Shown here piece by piece: positions 1 to 7,577 of a stretch of 11,002 nt of DNA. The DNA is from Draconibacterium sp. (GTDB lineage: Bacteria; Bacteroidota; Bacteroidia; Bacteroidales; Prolixibacteraceae): positions 1-11,002 of the forward strand of contig WGCT01000453.1 of assembly GCA_015493625.1 (NCBI GenBank), read 5' to 3'. The notes under the pieces are model-generated. The model was not told the DNA's origin. It searched no databases and saw only the letters and a list, made by a program, of their open reading frames with translations. Both the position numbers and the translations under genes were made by a program. How positions within the stretch are numbered: the first letter of the stretch is position 1; every line of letters begins with the position of its first letter.

Positions 1-3
1 AAA

Positions 4-1278
4 ATGCTTAATCTGAGATTTATTCAAGACAACCCGGAACTGGTTATCGAGAAATTAAAGAAGAGAAATTTCGATGCGTCGGAGATTGTAAAAAACATAC
101 TTGACCTTTACAAACAAAAAAACCGGTTGCAAGGGCAGGCCGATCAGGCAAAAGCCGAGATGAATAAAATATCGAAAGAGATTGGAATTCTTTTTCGCGA
201 AGGAAAAGCCGACGAGGCGAATGCTGCCAAAACACGTACTTCAGAAATAAAAGAGAGCATTAAGCAGTTTGATATTGATTTTGCTGAAATTGAGAAAAAT
301 GTGTTCGACTTGCAGGTTCAACTTCCCAACCTTCCGCACGATTCGGTTGTGCCCGGGAAAGGCGAAGACGATAACGAAATTGTAAAAACAGTAGGAACCA
401 TTCCCGAAATGGATGCGAATGCTCTTCCCCATTGGGAATTGGCGCAGAAATACAACCTTATTGATTTTGAATTGGGAGTAAAATTAACAGGAGCCGGATT
501 TCCCGTTTATCGTGGCAAAGGTGCACGCTTGCAACGAGCTCTAATTAGTTTTTTCCTCGACCAGGCTCGCGAAGCCGGTTACGAAGAGATTCAGCCACCA
601 CTAATGGTGAACGAAGCTTCGGCATACGGAACCGGGCAGTTGCCCGATAAAGAGGGACAAATGTACCACGACGCTACCGATAATTTGTATATGATTCCAA
701 CTGCCGAAGTTCCGGTAACAAATATCTATCGCGATGTGATTTTAGATGCAAAAGATTTGCCTTTTAAAAATACGGCATACAGCTCGTGTTTTCGTCGCGA
801 AGCCGGTTCGTACGGAAAAGATGTGCGCGGCTTAAATCGTCTGCATCAATTCGATAAGGTAGAAATAGTACAAGTTGCTCACCCCGAGCAATCGTATAAA
901 ATACTCGATAAAATGGTAGCACATGTTGCCCAACTTGTTGAAAAACTTGAACTGCCCTACCGGATTTTGCGCTTGTGTGGCGGCGACATAGGTTTTACTT
1001 CGGCACTAACCTACGATTTCGAAGTCTTTTCGGCAGCACAGGAGAAGTGGCTCGAAGTAAGTTCGGTTTCTAATTTCGAATCGTTTCAGGCTAACCGGTT
1101 AAAACTACGTTTCCGCGAAGAGGGTGTTAAAAAACCACAAATTGCACATACATTAAACGGAAGCGCTTTGGCACTGCCCAGAATTGTTGCAGCTCTTTTA
1201 GAAAACAATCAAACGCCCGAAGGTATTAAAATCCCGAAAGTTCTAATTCCGTATACCGGATTCGATATTATAAATTAG
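4..1278 (+). CDS. serS: Seryl-tRNA synthetase (serine--tRNA ligase)
   Basis: Cytoplasmic class II aminoacyl-tRNA synthetase that activates serine with ATP and charges tRNA-Ser (also tRNA-Sec where present). The 424-aa length is normal for the family. Seen in the sequence: the N-terminal region to about residue 105 is charged and helical, as expected for the long antiparallel coiled-coil arm that grips the tRNA-Ser variable arm. The catalytic domain follows, with the serine-binding TAE (233-235), motif 2 FRREAGSYGKD (263-273) and motif 3 NGSALALPR (385-393). The C-terminus PYTGFDII is also family-like. The ATG at position 4 gives the standard N-terminus (MLNLRFIQDNPE), so the gene is complete although only three bases precede it and its promoter is outside the window. 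The TAG stop lies 2 nt before lipA, so the two are probably co-transcribed. Identity is very secure. Confidence 0.97.
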   Translation: MLNLRFIQDNPELVIEKLKKRNFDASEIVKNILDLYKQKNRLQGQADQAKAEMNKISKEIGILFREGKADEANAAKTRTSEIKESIKQFDIDFAEIEKNVFDLQVQLPNLPHDSVVPGKGEDDNEIVKTVGTIPEMDANALPHWELAQKYNLIDFELGVKLTGAGFPVYRGKGARLQRALISFFLDQAREAGYEEIQPPLMVNEASAYGTGQLPDKEGQMYHDATDNLYMIPTAEVPVTNIYRDVILDAKDLPFKNTAYSSCFRREAGSYGKDVRGLNRLHQFDKVEIVQVAHPEQSYKILDKMVAHVAQLVEKLELPYRILRLCGGDIGFTSALTYDFEVFSAAQEKWLEVSSVSNFESFQANRLKLRFREEGVKKPQIAHTLNGSALALPRIVAALLENNQTPEGIKIPKVLIPYTGFDIIN

Positions 1279-1280
1279 TT

Positions 1281-2144
1281 ATGGCACACGAGTTAAAAGA
1301 GCGCCAACGACTTCCGAAATGGATGAAAATGAAAATGCCGAAAGGCGAGAGCTATTCGAAAGTTAAAAATTTGGTCGATAAACACGGACTGCACACCATT
1401 TGTACCAGTGGAAATTGCCCGAATATTGGCGAATGCTGGAACCGTGGAACTGCTACTTTTATGATACTCGGCGACATTTGTACGCGTAGTTGTAAATTTT
1501 GTGCCGTAAAAACCGGAAAACCTCTTGCTCCCGATTTAAATGAACCGCAGAAATTGGCCGAATCGGTAAAAATAATGGGCGTAAAACACTGTGTAATCAC
1601 GTCGGTCGACCGCGACGATTTAGACGATCAGGGTGCCGGAATTTGGGCACGTACAATTACCGAAGTAAAACAACTGAATCCTAATACAAAAATTGAGGTT
1701 CTTGTTCCCGATTTCAGTGGAAATACCGAAAGAATGCAGCAGATTATTGATGCCCACCCCGATGTTATTTCGCACAACCTCGAAACGTGCGAGCGACTTA
1801 CACCGGCAATTCGCTCGGCTGCAAAATACCGCCGCAGTTTAGAAGTAATAAAATATATTGCCCGGAATTTTACTGTGGCAAAATCGGGAATTATGCTCGG
1901 GCTGGGCGAAACCCACGAAGAGATTCTACAAACAATGGACGATTTGTTGGCAGCAGGCTGTAAAGTAATAACCATTGGACAATATCTGGCTCCTACATTA
2001 GAACATCTGCCGGTGGTGGAATACATTCACCCCGAGCGGTTTGCCGAATACAAAAAAATAGGATTGGAAAAAGGATTTTCGTTTGTCGAGAGTTCGCCGT
2101 TGGTACGCAGTTCGTACCGTGCCGAAGAACATGTTACTGCATAA
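1281..2144 (+). CDS. lipA: Lipoyl synthase (radical SAM)
   Basis: Radical SAM enzyme that inserts two sulfur atoms at C6 and C8 of protein-bound octanoyl groups, producing the lipoyl cofactor of 2-oxoacid dehydrogenases and the glycine cleavage H protein. The 287-aa length is typical. Both iron-sulfur sites are visible: the auxiliary, sacrificial [4Fe-4S] cluster cysteines C41-x4-C46-x5-C52, and the radical SAM motif C67-x3-C71-x2-C74. Other family motifs are TSVDRDDL (107-114), VPDFSG (142-147), GLGET (207-211) and the C-terminal RSSY (276-279), whose Ser ligates the auxiliary cluster in characterised LipA. The ATG lies 2 nt after the serS stop without a clear Shine-Dalgarno site, suggesting coupling or leaderless-style initiation as is common in Bacteroidota. 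lipB follows directly, a functional pairing. Identity is very secure. Confidence 0.97.
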   Translation: MAHELKERQRLPKWMKMKMPKGESYSKVKNLVDKHGLHTICTSGNCPNIGECWNRGTATFMILGDICTRSCKFCAVKTGKPLAPDLNEPQKLAESVKIMGVKHCVITSVDRDDLDDQGAGIWARTITEVKQLNPNTKIEVLVPDFSGNTERMQQIIDAHPDVISHNLETCERLTPAIRSAAKYRRSLEVIKYIARNFTVAKSGIMLGLGETHEEILQTMDDLLAAGCKVITIGQYLAPTLEHLPVVEYIHPERFAEYKKIGLEKGFSFVESSPLVRSSYRAEEHVTA

Positions 2145-2205
2145 GAAAACCCAAACTTCAATCTTCAAAAAAGGGAGGGAAAAGAAACAACTAAAAAATA
2201 TAGCT

Positions 2206-2874
2206 GTGGCACAATTTAATTACATCGATTTAGGATTAAAAGACTACAAACAGTGCTGGGATATTCAGGAAGAGTTACTGGCCGGAGTTGTAGCCGACAA
2301 GCGGGCATTGGGGAAACCATCAGAAAAAAATCACTTTTTATTGGTTGAACACCCTCATGTTTATACACTTGGTAAAAGTGGCGACGAGAAAAACCTGCTT
2401 GCTCACGGCGACTTGCTAAAAAAAATAGACGCTACATTTTACAAAATTAACCGGGGTGGCGATATCACTTACCACGGTCCGGGGCAACTGGTTGGTTACC
2501 CCATTATCGACCTCGAGAATTATAAAATAGGGGTGCGCGAATACATCGAGAAAATGGAAGATGCCATTATTGAAACCATTGCCGAATTTGGATTAACGGG
2601 CGGAAGGAAAGAGGGAGCAACCGGAATTTGGCTCGATGCCCAACATCGTGTACGCGCCCGAAAAATTTGCGCCATTGGCGTGCGGGTAAGCCGCTACGTT
2701 ACCATGCACGGTTTTGCTCTGAATGTGAATACCGATATGCGCTATTTTAATTATATTAATCCGTGTGGGTTTCAGTCGTTTGGCGTTACATCAATTAAGC
2801 AGGAACTTGGAAAAGAAATTTCGATGGATGAGGTTAAAACACTGCTAAAAGAGAAGTTCAATAAATTATTTTGA
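2206..2874 (+). CDS. lipB: Octanoyl-[acyl-carrier-protein]:protein N-octanoyltransferase
   Basis: Transfers octanoate from octanoyl-ACP to the lysine of lipoyl domains, making the substrate that LipA then sulfurates. Motifs, numbered from the GTG at 2206: VEHPHVYTLGKSG (47-59), RGGDITYHGPGQ (83-94), ATGIWL (138-143), the catalytic Lys in RARKICAIG (K153), HGFALNVN (168-175) and the catalytic Cys in NPCGF (C187). Start choice: the frame stays open upstream to a TTG at 2083 and an ATG at 2131, but both lie inside lipA, and bases 2145-2205 read as A-rich intergenic sequence that gives a basic N-terminus unlike the family. GTG 2206 gives MAQFNYIDLGLKDY, the usual LipB beginning, and a 222-aa protein close to family length. 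ATG 2131 (247 aa, 14-nt overlap with lipA) is the alternative. Last gene of the serS-lipA-lipB cluster, ending at a hairpin terminator. Function secure, start moderate. Confidence 0.93.
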   Translation: MAQFNYIDLGLKDYKQCWDIQEELLAGVVADKRALGKPSEKNHFLLVEHPHVYTLGKSGDEKNLLAHGDLLKKIDATFYKINRGGDITYHGPGQLVGYPIIDLENYKIGVREYIEKMEDAIIETIAEFGLTGGRKEGATGIWLDAQHRVRARKICAIGVRVSRYVTMHGFALNVNTDMRYFNYINPCGFQSFGVTSIKQELGKEISMDEVKTLLKEKFNKLF

Positions 2875-2884
2875 TTCTGAAAAA

Positions 2885-2925
2885 AGATTCTCCGGCGTTA
2901 TATTCCCGGAGAATCTGGTTTTTTC
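2885..2925. terminator. Bidirectional intrinsic terminator between lipB and the deaminase gene
   Basis: A perfect 11-bp inverted repeat (2885-2895 AGATTCTCCGG, 2906-2916 CCGGAGAATCT) with a 10-nt loop. On the plus strand it is followed by GG and a run of six T (2919-2924). On the minus strand the stem is followed by a run of T, from the A run ending at 2885. It starts about 10 nt after the lipB stop and ends about 9 nt before the deaminase stop, so it can serve both convergent transcripts. It is the most stable hairpin I found in the window. Confidence 0.88.
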
Positions 2926-3932
2926 TATTTGTTTTTTTCGTAATACTCTTTTACTTCGTTAACTCTAGCTCGCTTTGTTTCACTATCGAGGAAACTTGCT
3001 CTGAATGAGTTCTCTGCAAGTTTTGCAATATCTTCTTTTGTCAATGCTAAAGCATCGGCAGCTGCCTGAAAGTTTTCGTTTATATAACCTCCAAAAAAGG
3101 CAGGGTCGTCGGAATTCACAGTCGCCAAAATATCTTTCTCAAGAAAAACTTTTAGCGGTAGATCTTCCATTTTTTTCACCGCTTTAAGTTTTAAATTTGA
3201 AAGCGGACAGACGGTGAGTGGCATTTGCGTGGTAGCGAGTTGTTTCATCAACTCATCGTCTTCAATTGCGCGAATTCCGTGGTCGATACGAGCAACTTTT
3301 AACAATTTCATCGAGTTCCAGATGTATTCGGTTGGGCCCTCTTCTCCTGCATGGGCAACGGTTAAAAACCCTTTGCGGATGGCCTTTTCAAAAACACGCT
3401 CAAATTTATTTGGCGGATGGCCAACTTCCGACGAGTCGAGACCAACGGCAACAATAATATCTTTATAAGGCAGTGCCTGTTCCAACGTTTTTATTGCTTC
3501 ACTTTCATCGAGATGACGAAGGAAACACATAATAATTTTGGACGAGATACCCAGTTTTGTTTTACCGGCTTCGAGCGCTTTATGTATTCCGTTAATTACT
3601 GTGCTAAACTCAATGCCTCGTTCGGTATGCGTTTGCGGATCGAAAAATATTTCGGTATGAACAATGTTTTGTTCGTGTGCTTTTTCGAGATACGCCCACG
3701 TTAAATCGTAAAAGTCCTGTTCGTTAATTAATACTCCGGCACCCTCGTAATAGATATCGAGAAATTCCTGAAGATTATTAAAGCTGTACTCTTTTTTTAA
3801 ATCCTCAACCGAATTGTATTTTAATTTAATTCCGTTTCGTTGTGCTATTTTAAACATTAATTCGGGTTCAAACGAACCTTCAATATGCAGGTGAAGCTCT
3901 GCCTTTGGAATGTTGTTTATAAAGTTCTTCAT
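2925..3932 (-). CDS. ADA-family deaminase, probably adenine deaminase (often annotated adenosine deaminase)
   Basis: Zinc-dependent amidohydrolase of the adenosine/AMP deaminase family, cytoplasmic, in purine salvage. All metal and catalytic motifs are visible in the 335-aa product: HLH (H14, H16), HAGEEG (H194, E197), DHG (217-219), CPLSN (242-246) and SDDPAFF (D275, D276). Substrate: true adenosine deaminases carry an Asp in the HLDG motif that contacts the ribose 5'-hydroxyl. Here the motif is HIEG with Glu18, and the segment [11 protein letters not shown] (96-106) follows, both as in the fungal Aah1/bacterial adenine deaminase subgroup. I therefore infer adenine to hypoxanthine plus ammonia, but the family call is more secure than the substrate. 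ATG start, no signal peptide. It lies 68 bp downstream of the oxidoreductase gene on the same strand, so co-transcription is possible but the functions do not obviously match. A convergent terminator follows. Confidence 0.9.
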   Translation of the reverse strand: MKNFINNIPKAELHLHIEGSFEPELMFKIAQRNGIKLKYNSVEDLKKEYSFNNLQEFLDIYYEGAGVLINEQDFYDLTWAYLEKAHEQNIVHTEIFFDPQTHTERGIEFSTVINGIHKALEAGKTKLGISSKIIMCFLRHLDESEAIKTLEQALPYKDIIVAVGLDSSEVGHPPNKFERVFEKAIRKGFLTVAHAGEEGPTEYIWNSMKLLKVARIDHGIRAIEDDELMKQLATTQMPLTVCPLSNLKLKAVKKMEDLPLKVFLEKDILATVNSDDPAFFGGYINENFQAAADALALTKEDIAKLAENSFRASFLDSETKRARVNEVKEYYEKNK

Positions 3933-3981
3933 TGCTAAAAAGTTGTAATTTTTTAAACCGTACCCTTACTTTTGTGTGTGT

Positions 3982-3996
3982 ACGAATTTGATTCGT
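3982..3996. promoter_or_regulatory. Short perfect dyad upstream of the deaminase gene
   Basis: ACGAAT-TTG-ATTCGT is a perfect 6-bp inverted repeat with a 3-nt spacer. It lies 5 bp past the oxidoreductase stop and about 50 bp before the deaminase ATG. On the minus strand the bases after it (ACACACAC) are not a T-run, so it is not a convincing terminator. An operator is possible, but I recognise no known site. Confidence 0.25.
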
Positions 3997-4000
3997 TTAA

Positions 4001-5314
4001 TTATATTTTAGGCAATTCCCATGGTGCGCGATAGGTCGGCACCAGCAGTTTATTTGCCTCGTTGTCGTTAATAAATTTAGTGTTTTCTGCATCCCAATTT
4101 AAACGGCGTCCGGTTTTGTAAGCCATATTTCCGAGGTGACAGACACGTGCCGTATTCGCGGCAATTTCAATGTTTGTATGCGTATTTCTGTTCTTGTCCT
4201 TAATGCATTCAATAAAGTTCTTCATATGGTTATCTAAGTCTTTACCATCTCCTTTAGTTAATTTAACACGTTCCATTCGTGGATTTTTACCTCCTTCGGG
4301 AATTACTTCCCATCCTTGCCGGTCGACCACCAAAGTTCCGTTGTTTCCAACAAAACCAACGCCATGCGAGCGGCCATAATAGCCACCGTCAATTCCAATT
4401 CCATGATCCCAGAGCATAGTAAAATCTTCAAAATCGTATAATGCCTGTAAAGTGTCAGGCGTTTCGGCGGCATCGTTTGGATAAGCAAATTTACCACCCA
4501 TTGCCATTACCGATTTTGGCGATTTAACCTGCATGCCATACAATGCAAAGTCGATAATATGTACTCCCCAGTCAGTCATCATACCTCCTGCATAATCCCA
4601 AAACCATCTGAAATTAAAGTGAAATCGGTTTGGGTTAAATGGCCGTTTTTTTGCTGGTCCCAACCAGAAATTATAATCGACACCGGCCGGAACCGGAGCG
4701 TCGGGTTTTACGGGTATCGATTTCATCCATCCCTGATACGACCAAGTACGAACTGTACGTATTTTCCCCAGTTTCCCCGAATGAACAAAGTTAATGGCGT
4801 CGAGCCAGTGTTTCCCACTGCGCTGCCACTGTCCTATTTGTGCAATTGTTTCGTATCGATTGGCGGCACGTTCCATAATATTTATCTCTTCAATGGTATT
4901 CGACAGTGGTTTCTCACAATATATGTGTTTCCCTTCCTGTGCGGCATACACAAATGGCAGTAAATGCCAGTGGTCGGGAGTACCGATAATTATCACATCA
5001 ATTCCCGGTTCTTCCAGTAGTTTTCTGAAATCTTTAAACCCTTTTGGTCGCTTGCCCTGAATTTTCTCCGTATCGGACAGGCGCTGGTTTAATATATTTT
5101 CATCGACATCGGCAATGGCTGCACATTCGGTGTTTTTCTGGCGGAGGAATGTCTTCAGATCTGTAAAACCCATTCCTCTTGCCCCAACTAATGCGCATAC
5201 TAATTTCTCGTTAGCATTGGCACACGAATTCATTGCCAGCGGCATCGAGGCCGCAACTCCTACTCCGGCAGTTGCCAAAGCAGAATTTCTGATAAAAGCT
5301 CTTCTGTTGGTCAT
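4001..5314 (-). CDS. Tat-exported Gfo/Idh/MocA family oxidoreductase
   Basis: NAD(P)-dependent sugar or glycoside oxidoreductase of the Gfo/Idh/MocA family, 437 aa. The N-terminus has a twin-arginine signal (NRRAFIRN, R4-R5) and a hydrophobic stretch to about residue 30, ending in NSC31, so it may be a Tat-secreted, possibly lipid-anchored, periplasmic protein. The Rossmann domain follows, with nucleotide loop GARGMG (44-49) and the family hallmark CEKPLS (133-138) whose Lys135 is the usual catalytic/cofactor lysine. The C-terminal substrate domain has GGMMTDWGVHIID (243-255) with Asp248 and His252. The substrate cannot be read from sequence. It is downstream of the isomerase-like gene on the same strand, 65 bp apart with no clear terminator between, so one transcript is likely. 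Related Gfo/isomerase pairs act on 3-keto sugars and glycosides; that role is inferred here. Exported members of this family typically carry their cofactor tightly bound. Confidence 0.92.
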   Translation of the reverse strand: MTNRRAFIRNSALATAGVGVAASMPLAMNSCANANEKLVCALVGARGMGFTDLKTFLRQKNTECAAIADVDENILNQRLSDTEKIQGKRPKGFKDFRKLLEEPGIDVIIIGTPDHWHLLPFVYAAQEGKHIYCEKPLSNTIEEINIMERAANRYETIAQIGQWQRSGKHWLDAINFVHSGKLGKIRTVRTWSYQGWMKSIPVKPDAPVPAGVDYNFWLGPAKKRPFNPNRFHFNFRWFWDYAGGMMTDWGVHIIDFALYGMQVKSPKSVMAMGGKFAYPNDAAETPDTLQALYDFEDFTMLWDHGIGIDGGYYGRSHGVGFVGNNGTLVVDRQGWEVIPEGGKNPRMERVKLTKGDGKDLDNHMKNFIECIKDKNRNTHTNIEIAANTARVCHLGNMAYKTGRRLNWDAENTKFINDNEANKLLVPTYRAPWELPKI

Positions 5315-5379
5315 ATCTTTTTAAAATTGTTAGAATTTCAATGCTGGAAATCCAAAGTTTATTGTTGTTTTACTCTTTC

Positions 5380-6375
5380 TCACTCTTTTTGCATGGCATT
5401 GTCGAATGCAATATTTGAAGGCTCGAAATCGACAAATTTCACAAAATTGTATGCCTCTTTTGCTCCTGCTTCGCGGTTCATTCCGCTGTCTTCCCATTCA
5501 ACCGAAAGCGGACCACGATATTTAATATCGTTTAATGCACGAATAATATTTTCGAAATTGATTTTGCCGCGCCCCAAACTACGAAAGTTCCAGTAGCGAC
5601 GATTATCGCCAAAATTCATGTGCCCGCCAAAAACACCAACATGCATTGGTTTGTCGCTCCAATAGGCATCTTTCATATGAACATGGAAAATACGATTGGG
5701 AAATTCGTAGATAAATTTCACATAATCGACATGTTGATATCCAAAATGGCTGGGGTCGAAATTAAACCCGAAAGCAGGATGATTATTTAGTGCTTTTAGC
5801 GTTAAATGAGCGGTATGAATATCGAAAGCGATTTCGGTAGGGTGCACTTCGAGTGCAAATTTTACCCCCAGTTTTTCGTATTCATCTAAAATAGGAGTCC
5901 ACCGGGTTGCAAATTCTTTGTACCCTTTTTCAACCATTTCGGCGGTTACCGGAGGAAACGAATAAAGCAAGTGCCAAATCGGACTTCCGGTAAACCCAAC
6001 TACAGTGTTCAGCCCAAGCATTTTAGCCACTTTTGCCGTTTTAATCATTTCGGCAGCTGCCCGTTGTCGTACTCCTTCCGGGTTGCCGTCGCCCCAAATA
6101 TAATCGGGGAGGATACTTTTGTGGCGCTCGTCGATTTTGTCGGCAACACACTGCCCAACCAGATGGCTTGAAATGGCAACGAGTTTTAAATCATATTTTT
6201 TGAGAAGTGCTTTTCGTTGGTTGCAGTAATCCTGATCGGCTTTATCAATCTCCATATGGTCGCCCCAGCAACAAAGCTCGAGGCCATCGTACCCAAACTC
6301 CTGCGCTTTTTGGCACATTGTTTCTATGGGGAGGTCTGCCCACTGTCCGGTAAAAAGAGTTACTGCTCTTGCCAT
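5380..6375 (-). CDS. Sugar phosphate isomerase/epimerase-like TIM-barrel protein
   Basis: Protein of the xylose-isomerase-like TIM-barrel superfamily (AP endonuclease 2 fold), 331 aa. It has no signal peptide: the start [12 protein letters not shown] goes straight into the first barrel strand. Likely divalent-metal ligands sit at the ends of barrel strands: Glu176 in LEVHPTE, Asp207 and His210 in FDPSHFG, His231/His233 in FHVHMKD, and Glu293 in SVEWEDSG. Members isomerise, epimerise or cleave sugars and keto-sugars, and the exact reaction here is unknown. It is the first gene of a pair with the Gfo/Idh/MocA oxidoreductase. In characterised glycoside-cleaving systems such as DgpA/DgpC, proteins of these two families work in sequence on a 3-keto intermediate. 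Oddly, this protein looks cytoplasmic while its partner carries a Tat signal, so a soluble intermediate would need to cross the membrane. The 151-bp region upstream contains paired repeats that may be regulatory. Confidence 0.88.
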   Translation of the reverse strand: MARAVTLFTGQWADLPIETMCQKAQEFGYDGLELCCWGDHMEIDKADQDYCNQRKALLKKYDLKLVAISSHLVGQCVADKIDERHKSILPDYIWGDGNPEGVRQRAAAEMIKTAKVAKMLGLNTVVGFTGSPIWHLLYSFPPVTAEMVEKGYKEFATRWTPILDEYEKLGVKFALEVHPTEIAFDIHTAHLTLKALNNHPAFGFNFDPSHFGYQHVDYVKFIYEFPNRIFHVHMKDAYWSDKPMHVGVFGGHMNFGDNRRYWNFRSLGRGKINFENIIRALNDIKYRGPLSVEWEDSGMNREAGAKEAYNFVKFVDFEPSNIAFDNAMQKE

Positions 6376-6526
6376 AAATTCTATTTTTAGTGAAGTTGTT
6401 TGAAGTTAGAGAATACAACTCCGAAAGCATCTTCGATTGAAGCCTAAAAATAGTGAAAATAATAGGATTTTCAGCGGAACAAAGTAAAAAGTAAAGCCGG
6501 AAAAGGCGAAAGAAAAAGGCAATAAG
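6376..6526 (-). promoter_or_regulatory. Leader region of the isomerase/oxidoreductase pair with a 10-bp inverted repeat
   Basis: The 151-bp gap after nadA contains CTATTTTTAG (6381-6390) and its exact reverse complement CTAAAAATAG (6444-6453), each followed on the plus strand by TGAA. The minus-strand form TATTTTTA (6445-6452) matches the Bacteroidota -7 consensus TAnnTTTG at all but the last base. A TTTG (6480-6483 on the minus strand) lies upstream, but about 27 bp away, farther than the usual spacing. A short imperfect dyad CTTCGATTGAAG (6431-6442) lies between the repeats. A promoter or operator is plausible. The exact start is not determined. Confidence 0.3.
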
Positions 6527-7528
6527 TTATTTTGAAATTTCTAGCATTCGCTGAATCGGAATTTTTGCTTTCTCAATTACGTCATTGGGAAGAGTAACTT
6601 CGGGTTGTTCGTATTTCATGCATAAATAGAGTTTTTTTAAACTGTTAAGTTTCATAAACTCACAGTCGTTGCAGGCACAAGTAGAGTCGGCAGAAGGTGC
6701 TGGAATGAAAATTTTATTGGGGCATGCTTTTACCATTTGGTGTAAAATGCCGCTTTCGGTTGCAACAATAAATTTTTTTGCGCTGCTCGACTGAACATAG
6801 TTTAAAAGCGAAGTGGTTGAGCCAATGTGCTTTGCCAGTAAAAGAACCGGTTTTTCGCACTCGGGGTGGGCAATAAATTCGGCGTCGGTGTGCTCGTCCA
6901 TTAACTTAACAATGTTCTCTACCGAATACTGCTCGTGTACTACGCATGCTCCATCCCATAAAACCATTTTGCGACCGGTAATGCTGTTTATGTATCCTCC
7001 CAGATTTTTGTCGGGGGCAAAAATAAGTTTTTGTTCTTTTGGGAAACTCTCTACAATTTGTTTTGCATTTGCCGATGTACAAACAATATCGGTCATTGTT
7101 TTTAACGCGGCGGTGGCGTTTATGTAAGTAATAACTTTATGGTCGGGGTAGTTTGCTTTAAATTCAGCAAATGTTACGGCCGGTGCCGACTCGGCCAAAG
7201 AGCAGCTGGCTTTTAAGTCGGGCAAAATAACTTTTTTATTGGGGTTTATAATTTTTGCTGTTTCGGCCATAAAATGCACGCCAACAAACACAATTGTTTC
7301 TGCATCGGTTTTAGCGGCTTCCTGAGCTAATCCCAGACTGTCGCCCACATAATCGGCAATGTCCTGCAGTTCGCCTTCAACATAAAAATGGCTGAGAATA
7401 ACAGCATTTTTCTCCTTTTTGAGTTTTTTAATTTCTTCAACTAAATTGAGTTTCGAATCAATCGATTCATCAATAAAACCTTTCTCCTCAAGCATTTTAT
7501 TTATCTCTACCTGTTCCATTTTTTTCAT
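6527..7528 (-). CDS. nadA: Quinolinate synthase
   Basis: [4Fe-4S] enzyme that condenses iminoaspartate with dihydroxyacetone phosphate to quinolinate in de novo NAD synthesis, cytoplasmic. Numbering is from a TTG at 7558 for convenience. Cluster cysteines are C119 (KASCSLAE), C205 (DGACVVHE) and the CACNDC group (C294, C296, C299). Other family motifs are SHFYVEGELQDIADYVGDS (56-74), HFMAETAKI (95-103), TYINATAALK (144-153) and HPEC (231-234). Start choice: the longest frame begins with TTG at 7558, but a perfect TAnnTTTG -7 box at 7577-7570 would put the transcript start only a few bases before that codon. ATGs exist at 7552, 7543, 7528 and 7519. I prefer ATG 7528 (A-rich upstream, 333 aa), with 7519 almost as good; the conserved domain starts well after all of these. 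nadB and nadC are not in the window, so it appears as a single gene. Confidence 0.95.
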   Translation of the reverse strand: MKKMEQVEINKMLEEKGFIDESIDSKLNLVEEIKKLKKEKNAVILSHFYVEGELQDIADYVGDSLGLAQEAAKTDAETIVFVGVHFMAETAKIINPNKKVILPDLKASCSLAESAPAVTFAEFKANYPDHKVITYINATAALKTMTDIVCTSANAKQIVESFPKEQKLIFAPDKNLGGYINSITGRKMVLWDGACVVHEQYSVENIVKLMDEHTDAEFIAHPECEKPVLLLAKHIGSTTSLLNYVQSSSAKKFIVATESGILHQMVKACPNKIFIPAPSADSTCACNDCEFMKLNSLKKLYLCMKYEQPEVTLPNDVIEKAKIPIQRMLEISK

Positions 7529-7545
7529 TTTATGGTTTGCCATTG

Positions 7546-7558
7546 TTGCCATTGGCAA
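7546..7558. promoter_or_regulatory. Palindrome just downstream of the nadA -7 box, candidate operator
   Basis: TTGCCA-T-TGGCAA is a perfect 6-bp dyad with a one-base centre. On the minus strand a further ATGGCAA copy follows (TTGCCAATGGCAACAATGGCAAACC). It starts about 12 bp downstream of the -7 box, where a repressor would block transcription. It is normally hidden because it can be translated as the start of a TTG-initiated nadA. I do not recognise it as the site of a specific NAD regulator. Confidence 0.4.
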
Positions 7559-7569
7559 TAAATTGGGCG

Positions 7570-7577
7570 CAAAATTA
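7570..7577 (-). promoter_or_regulatory. Bacteroidota-type -7 promoter element of nadA
   Basis: On the minus strand the octamer TAATTTTG matches the Bacteroidota primary sigma -7 consensus TAnnTTTG at every fixed position. No clean TTTG -33 element is at the expected distance; only a T-rich run (TGTTTTTTT) is near it. The predicted transcript start is at roughly 7563-7566. Confidence 0.5.

Noticed and set aside
2083..2205. N-terminal extension of lipB from TTG 2083.
   Set aside because: It overlaps lipA out of frame by over 60 bp, and its translation has no resemblance to LipB.
3960..3983. GTAC...GTAC and the TGTGTGTG tract before the deaminase as a regulatory site.
   Set aside because: Four-base matches around a dinucleotide repeat are expected by chance.
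4559..4963. Plus-strand open frames of 60-134 aa across the minus-strand genes (for example 4559-4963, 9891-10286, 6813-7127).
   Set aside because: They are antisense to strongly conserved enzymes, have no recognisable motifs, and are what codon bias of the opposite strand would produce.
5315..5379. Internal promoter (TAAACTTTG) before the oxidoreductase gene.
   Set aside because: One base too long for TAnnTTTG and without a -33 element; read-through from the isomerase gene is simpler.
7529..7558. TTG 7558 as nadA start, giving MPMATMANHK.
   Set aside because: A rare start codon next to four ATGs, lying only a few bases from the predicted transcript start and inside a perfect palindrome.
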